From the NCBI RefSeq assembly GCF_018614415.1, contig NZ_JAGGOO010000153.1, positions 1 to 37,994 of the forward strand: 37,994 nt of DNA, in the 5' to 3' direction. The notes under the pieces are model-generated. The model was not told the origin of the DNA. It did no database searches and saw only the letters and a program-made list of their open reading frames with translations. Below are positions 34,427-37,994 of this stretch, piece after piece. This stretch comes from Streptomyces sp. ISL-12. GTDB taxonomy: Bacteria > Actinomycetota > Actinomycetes > Streptomycetales > Streptomycetaceae. Every line of letters starts with the position of its first letter. Positions within the stretch are counted from its first letter, which is position 1. A program made the translations under genes and the position numbers.

Positions 34427-35932
34427 CTACTGCTCGGCCTGGGCAGCGGGTTCGGCCGGCGCCTCCTTGGCCACGGGCTTGCGGGGGTCGGCGTTGATGA
34501 AGACCGCCACCAGCAGCGCGGTGCCCAGCATGATGCCCAGCGCCCAGGTCGCGGCGACGGAGTAGCCGTGAACGGTGGCGTCCCGCAGCGCACCGCCGCC
34601 GTGGTGGTCGGCCAGGTAGGTGGCGGTGCTGGTGGCGGCGATCGTGTTGAGCAGGGCGGTTCCGATCGAAGCGCCCACCTGCTGGGCCGTGTTGACGGTC
34701 GCGGAGGCGACGCCGCCGTCCCGCGGGTCGACTCCGCTGGTAGCCACCGCCACGGTCGGCACGAAGAGAGTGCCGATGCCGAGCCCGAGCAGCATCTCGG
34801 CCGGCAGGATCACCGCGGTGAAGGAGCTGTCAGGGGTGAGCCGGGTGAGGATGGCGAGCGAGGCGGCCGCCGCGAGCAGGCCGGGCACGATCAGCAGCCG
34901 GGGCGGCAGCTTGGGCAGCAGCCGACTGGAGATCTGGGTCGCGCCGGTGACGTTCATCGCGACCAGCGGGAGCAGTGCGACACCGGTCTTGACCGCGGAG
35001 TAGCCCATCACCGTCTGCAGTTGATAGGTGAGGAACAGGAACACACCGAACAGGCCGAGGGTGGCCAGGGCGACGGTGCCGAACGCCATGCCCCGGTTGC
35101 GGTCGGTCACGATCCGCAAGGGGAGCAGCGGGCTGCGCAGCCGAGACTGCAGGACCACGAAGACGACGAGCAGCACGGCGGCCAGGCTCAGCGAGACGGC
35201 GACCCGGTCGGCGCCCCAGCTTCGCTCACCGGCCTCGGAGAACCCGTAGACCAGGGCCGCGATACCGCCACAGCCGGTGATGGCGCCGAAGACGTCCATC
35301 TTCGCGTCCGCCCTGCCGGGCGGGTCGGGCAGCGTGGAGATCGCGCCGAACGCGGCGAGCACGGCAATCGGGATGTTGACGTACATGCACCAGCGCCAGT
35401 CGAGGTAACTGGTGATCAGGCCACCGCCGACCAGACCGAGTCCGCCGCCCGCGGTCAGTACGGCGGTGTAGATGCCGATGGCCTTGGCCCGCTCCGCCTG
35501 CTCGGGGAACATGGACACCAGCAGCGCCAGGGTCGAGGGGGCCAGCAGGGCCGCGAAAACGCCCTGCCCGGCGCGCGCGCCGATCAGCATCCAGCCGGAC
35601 TGGGCCATGCCGCCGATGCCGGACACGATCGCGAATCCGACGACGCCGGCGACGAGTGTGCGCTTGCGGCCCATGCGGTCGGCGATCCGGCCGCCGAGCA
35701 GCAGCAGCCCCCCGAAGGCCAGGGTGTACGCGGTCACCACCCACTGTCGGTTGGCGTCGGACATGCCGAGGTCCTGCTGCGCGGAGGGCAGCGCGATCGT
35801 CACGATCGTCGTGTCCAGGGTGATCATCAACTGGGAGAGTGCGATGGCAGCCAGCCCCCACCAGCGCCGGGCATGCAGCCGGGCGGGGTCGACTGCCGCC
35901 GCGCCCCTCGCTGCCTTGTCGGTCTTGGTCAT
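34427..35932 (-). CDS. MFS drug-efflux transporter, DHA2 (14-TM) family
   Basis: This is a 501-residue membrane exporter. The sequence shows repeated hydrophobic spans compatible with 14 transmembrane helices. Signatures include LDTTIVTIALPSAQQDLGM in helix 1, a GGRIADRMGRKRTL loop 2-3 motif A, and the helix 5 segment LTAGGGLGLVGGGLITSYLDWRWCMYVNIP with motif C character. The ATG at 35932 (MTKTDKAARG) is preferred; an upstream frame extension runs into operator DNA. It probably exports the polyketide or another toxic compound using the proton gradient. A divergent TetR gene and two palindromic operators lie just upstream, the standard layout of an inducible self-resistance pump. Confidence 0.93.
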   Translation of the reverse strand: MTKTDKAARGAAAVDPARLHARRWWGLAAIALSQLMITLDTTIVTIALPSAQQDLGMSDANRQWVVTAYTLAFGGLLLLGGRIADRMGRKRTLVAGVVGFAIVSGIGGMAQSGWMLIGARAGQGVFAALLAPSTLALLVSMFPEQAERAKAIGIYTAVLTAGGGLGLVGGGLITSYLDWRWCMYVNIPIAVLAAFGAISTLPDPPGRADAKMDVFGAITGCGGIAALVYGFSEAGERSWGADRVAVSLSLAAVLLVVFVVLQSRLRSPLLPLRIVTDRNRGMAFGTVALATLGLFGVFLFLTYQLQTVMGYSAVKTGVALLPLVAMNVTGATQISSRLLPKLPPRLLIVPGLLAAAASLAILTRLTPDSSFTAVILPAEMLLGLGIGTLFVPTVAVATSGVDPRDGGVASATVNTAQQVGASIGTALLNTIAATSTATYLADHHGGGALRDATVHGYSVAATWALGIMLGTALLVAVFINADPRKPVAKEAPAEPAAQAEQ

Positions 35933-35980
35933 CGCGGAAAGACACCTTCTCGGGATAGGGGGGCGGGAACCCCGCATTCA

Positions 35981-35998
35981 TTACCTGTCGGCAGGTAA
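35981..35998. promoter_or_regulatory. Operator-like inverted repeat at the MFS promoter
   Basis: TTACCTG-TCGG-CAGGTAA is a perfect 7-bp inverted repeat with a 4-nt centre. On the minus strand it fills the spacer between a TTCAAG (-35-like) and TAATGA (-10-like, 16-nt spacing) of the exporter promoter, so a bound TetR protein would block polymerase. Its inner sequence resembles the larger palindrome 24 bp away. Confidence 0.65.
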
Positions 35999-36021
35999 AC
36001 TTGAAGCCGTCGACAACGTAG

Positions 36022-36051
36022 CCCATTGCTTGCCGATCGGCAAGCAATGGG
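36022..36051. promoter_or_regulatory. 30-bp perfect palindrome, candidate TetR operator
   Basis: The sequence CCCATTGCTTGCCGA followed by its exact reverse complement forms a loopless 30-bp palindrome. It lies 69 bp before the tetR ATG and about 90 bp before the MFS ATG on the other side. The core TTGCCGATCGGCAA resembles the smaller operator TACCTGTCGGCAGGTA, suggesting one regulator binds both and controls pump and itself. A TGATAT at 36055-36060 could be the tetR -10. Confidence 0.7.
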
Positions 36052-36119
36052 GTGTGATATGCCCTCGGCGACGCCGGACCGTAGGCTCTGAGCGCGACGA
36101 GGACGAGGGAAGGATTGCC

Positions 36120-36782
36120 ATGGCCGGCCGACGTACCGATACGCGTGAGCGCGCACAGCGCGTCGCGCTCCAGTTCTTCGCCGAGTACGGCTATGAGGGC
36201 ACGTCGCTGCGCATGATCGCGGAGAAGCTGAACATCACCAAAGCCGCCCTCTACTACCACTACAAGTCCAAGGACGAGATCCTCGCCGCCGTCCTCGGTG
36301 ACTTCTCGGCCGCGGTCGCCGAGCTCATCGACTGGGGCAAGCAGCAGCCCGAGGGACCCGAAACCCGGCGCGAACTGCTGCGCCGGTACGCCGACTTGAC
36401 GGCGAACGGCATCACGGCCGCCGCCCGGTTGCTGCAGGAGAACGAACCCTCGCTGCAGGAGCAGCCGCTCGCGGCCGAGGTGCGCGGGCGCATCATCACG
36501 CTCTTCGATCTGCTGACCGGTCCGGGCGTGCTGACCGGCGGTGTGAGCGACCCCGCCGCCTCCTTGCGGGTCCGCCTCGCCATCGCCGCCCTGCACATGG
36601 CGGGTGACGAGGCCGAGCGCACGGAGAGCGACGGGGACGAATTGATCAGCGCGGCGCTGGACATCGCCTGCTCCCTGATCGATCCGCCGGCGGGGTCAGC
36701 ACCCGAGCACGCCTCTGACCACGTCGGCGACCTCGGCGGTGCGGTCGCCGAGGAAGAAGTGACCCCCGCTGAAGACCTGTAG
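36120..36782 (+). CDS. TetR-family regulator of the divergent MFS exporter
   Basis: This is a 220-residue regulator with an N-terminal HTH: RERAQRVALQFFAEYGYEGTSL, then MIAEKLNITKAALYYHYKSKDEIL (residues about 8-55), an almost consensus TetR domain. The ligand-binding part is helical. The ATG at 36120 is preceded by GAGGGAAGG. It is divergent from the MFS gene with two palindromic operators between, so it most likely represses the pump until its ligand appears. Its last 29 codons overlap the end of the convergent thioesterase gene by 87 bp. Confidence 0.94.
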   Translation: MAGRRTDTRERAQRVALQFFAEYGYEGTSLRMIAEKLNITKAALYYHYKSKDEILAAVLGDFSAAVAELIDWGKQQPEGPETRRELLRRYADLTANGITAAARLLQENEPSLQEQPLAAEVRGRIITLFDLLTGPGVLTGGVSDPAASLRVRLAIAALHMAGDEAERTESDGDELISAALDIACSLIDPPAGSAPEHASDHVGDLGGAVAEEEVTPAEDL

Positions 36783-37445
36783 GTCGAAGGCGGTGCCGGC
36801 CACGTCGGACCAGGCACGGGCCTGGTCCAGGCTCACCCTGCGGTCGTGGTCGCCGGTCAGTGCGACGACCGGGCAGCTCAGTGCGGGACCCGGCTGGTAG
36901 CGGTAGCCCTCCAGCGCCTCGTAGTCGCTGCGGATCGCCGGCATGACCATGCCCAGCAGCTCCTCGTCCTGGAAGAGCCGCGCGTCCGTGCCGTGCAGCA
37001 ACTCGAGTTCGGCGAGCAGCGAGCGGTCGTCCAGTGCGGCGATGCCGGTGCCCGGAGCGCAGGTGGGGGCCCGGCGGCCGGACGCCAGCAGGGCGCGCGG
37101 CACGATGCCCCTCGCCTCCATGCGCCGGGCCACCTCGAAGGCGACGGTCGCGCCCATGCTGTGCCCGAGCAGCGTCAGCGGCCGATCGGTCCACGGCAGC
37201 AGCGCTTCCAGCGACTGCTCCACCAGTTCTGTCATGTCGTTCACGCAGGGTTCCCGGTACCGGTCCTGGCGGCCGGGGTACTGGACCGCGATCACCTCCA
37301 CCTGCGGGGTGAGCGCCTCCGCGAGCGGGAAGAAGAAGGTCGCGGAGCCGCCGGCGTGCGGGAAGCAGACGAGGCGGACCGAGGCCCCCGGCACTTCTCG
37401 GAAGCGCCGGATCCAGGGCGACTGCCGCACGGTGTTCGTGGTCAC
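36696..37445 (-). CDS. Type II thioesterase (editing) of the PKS cluster
   Basis: This 249-residue alpha/beta-hydrolase removes aberrant acyl groups from carrier proteins of the PKS. The family pattern is complete: VRLVCFPHAGGSATFFFPL with the oxyanion-hole region, VQYPGRQDRY, the nucleophile Ser96 in LLGHSMGATVA, an Asp in ALTGDHDRRV, and the catalytic His in FSGGHFFLG. The GTG at 37445 follows AAGGAG; an upstream frame extension overlaps the PKS and is not real. It lies 13 bp after the PKS stop on the same strand, so both are in one operon. Confidence 0.93.
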   Translation of the reverse strand: MTTNTVRQSPWIRRFREVPGASVRLVCFPHAGGSATFFFPLAEALTPQVEVIAVQYPGRQDRYREPCVNDMTELVEQSLEALLPWTDRPLTLLGHSMGATVAFEVARRMEARGIVPRALLASGRRAPTCAPGTGIAALDDRSLLAELELLHGTDARLFQDEELLGMVMPAIRSDYEALEGYRYQPGPALSCPVVALTGDHDRRVSLDQARAWSDVAGTAFDLQVFSGGHFFLGDRTAEVADVVRGVLGC

Positions 37446-37458
37446 GAGGTGCTCCTTG

Positions 37459-37994
37459 TCAGGCGGCGAGCGCATCGCACAGGAAGGTCGCGACGTCGTG
37501 GGTGGAGGGGTAGTCGTAGACCAGGGTCGGCGGCACCTGGATGCCGGTGATCGCACCCAGTTGGTTACGCAGTTCGACGGCCATCAGCGAGGAAAACCCG
37601 AGGTCGAGGAGTTCCGCCCGGGGGTCGAGGTCCTCGGCCACGGGCAGCGCGAGGACGGCGGCGGCCTCGGACCGCACGATGTCGAGCACGATGCCGTGCC
37701 GCTCCTCGTCCGGCGCGTTGGCGAGCCGTTCCCTCAGCAGGGCCGCCGGAGCTGTCGTGTCCTGCCTCGCCTCGGGTGTCCCGGTCACCTCGGGGGACGG
37801 CGGCGTGGCCGACTCGGCCGCCAGGGCGGTGACGACGTCCGCGAGCGAGGACTCGGCGGAAAGGCGCAGTGCGGCGGCCGCGCCGGTGGCATCGCCCGCG
37901 CGCGCCGCCGCCCAGAATGCCTCCGCCGTCCTGCCGACGACCGAGGTGGCGGCGACCTCGTCGAGCCAGTACGGCTGGTGTTGGAAGGCGTAGG
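37459..37994 (-). CDS. C-terminal end of a type I PKS (end of AT, then ACP)
   Basis: This is the last 177 residues of a PKS that continues past the right edge. It begins in the AT post-domain motif YAFQHQPYWLDEVAA (usual end of an AT), followed by a linker of about 80 residues containing FWAAARAGD and LADVVTALAA. The ACP follows, with LLDLGFSSLMAVELRNQLG (phosphopantetheine Ser in FSSL instead of FDSL) and PPTLVYDYPSTHDVATFL. It then stops, with no thioesterase and no C-terminal docking helix. No KR/DH/ER lies between AT and ACP, so this module leaves its beta-keto group unreduced. Confidence 0.92.
   Translation of the reverse strand, partial: YAFQHQPYWLDEVAATSVVGRTAEAFWAAARAGDATGAAAALRLSAESSLADVVTALAAESATPPSPEVTGTPEARQDTTAPAALLRERLANAPDEERHGIVLDIVRSEAAAVLALPVAEDLDPRAELLDLGFSSLMAVELRNQLGAITGIQVPPTLVYDYPSTHDVATFLCDALAA

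Noticed and set aside
35472..36119. Long N-terminal extension of the TetR gene into the MFS gene
   Set aside because: It is antisense to the transporter and crosses two palindromic operators; ATG 36120 has a good ribosome-binding site and starts the HTH domain.

Overview
The window is high-GC DNA with strong G/C third-position bias, frequent GTG starts, a modular type I polyketide synthase (PKS) and actinobacterial protein families. Together these point to a Streptomyces or a close relative. No RNA gene (rRNA or tRNA) was seen. Everything was read by eye; no database search was possible.

Region 1 (1-12.3 kb) is a complete type I-E CRISPR-Cas locus. All eight cas genes lie on the minus strand in the order cas3, casA/cas8e, casB/cse2, cas7, cas5, cas6e, cas1, cas2. 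They are flanked by two arrays that also read leftward. Array 1 (1-564) follows cas2 and runs off the left edge of the window. Array 2 (10527-12019) has 25 repeats and lies upstream of cas3. The two arrays share a leader of about 50 bp, and at array 1 this leader overlaps the end of cas2. The casA-cas3 gap holds palindromes, a lone degenerate repeat-like element with a weaker copy one repeat-spacer unit away, and a hairpin.

Region 2 (12.3-19.7 kb) looks like core chromosome. It carries two conserved hypothetical genes, a secreted SGNH/GDSL hydrolase, exodeoxyribonuclease III, an MBL-fold hydrolase, a fused PcaL-type enol-lactonase/decarboxylase whose nucleophile position reads Ala, and a stretch with no convincing gene.

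Region 3 (19.7-25.5 kb) is an accessory oxidoreductase set: a BBE-type flavoprotein oxidase, a small Dabb-like protein and a class A flavin monooxygenase, all on the minus strand, with a divergent TetR regulator. The two divergent promoters appear to share one palindromic -35 box. A broken ISL3-family transposase remnant follows.

Region 4 (25.5-38.0 kb) is the edge of a type I PKS cluster. A translationally coupled operon encodes the five proteins that make methoxymalonyl-ACP (fkbK-J-I-H-G type), followed directly by a one-module PKS (docking-KS-AT-KR-ACP-docking). A 40-bp perfect palindrome separates it from a convergent MFS exporter. The exporter has a divergent TetR regulator, with two palindromic operators between them. 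A type II thioesterase and the C-terminus of another PKS (end of an AT, then ACP and stop) fill the right edge. The likely logic is that the five-gene set supplies an unusual extender unit to the PKS modules, the type II thioesterase clears stalled carriers, and the exporter/TetR pair gives self-resistance or efflux.
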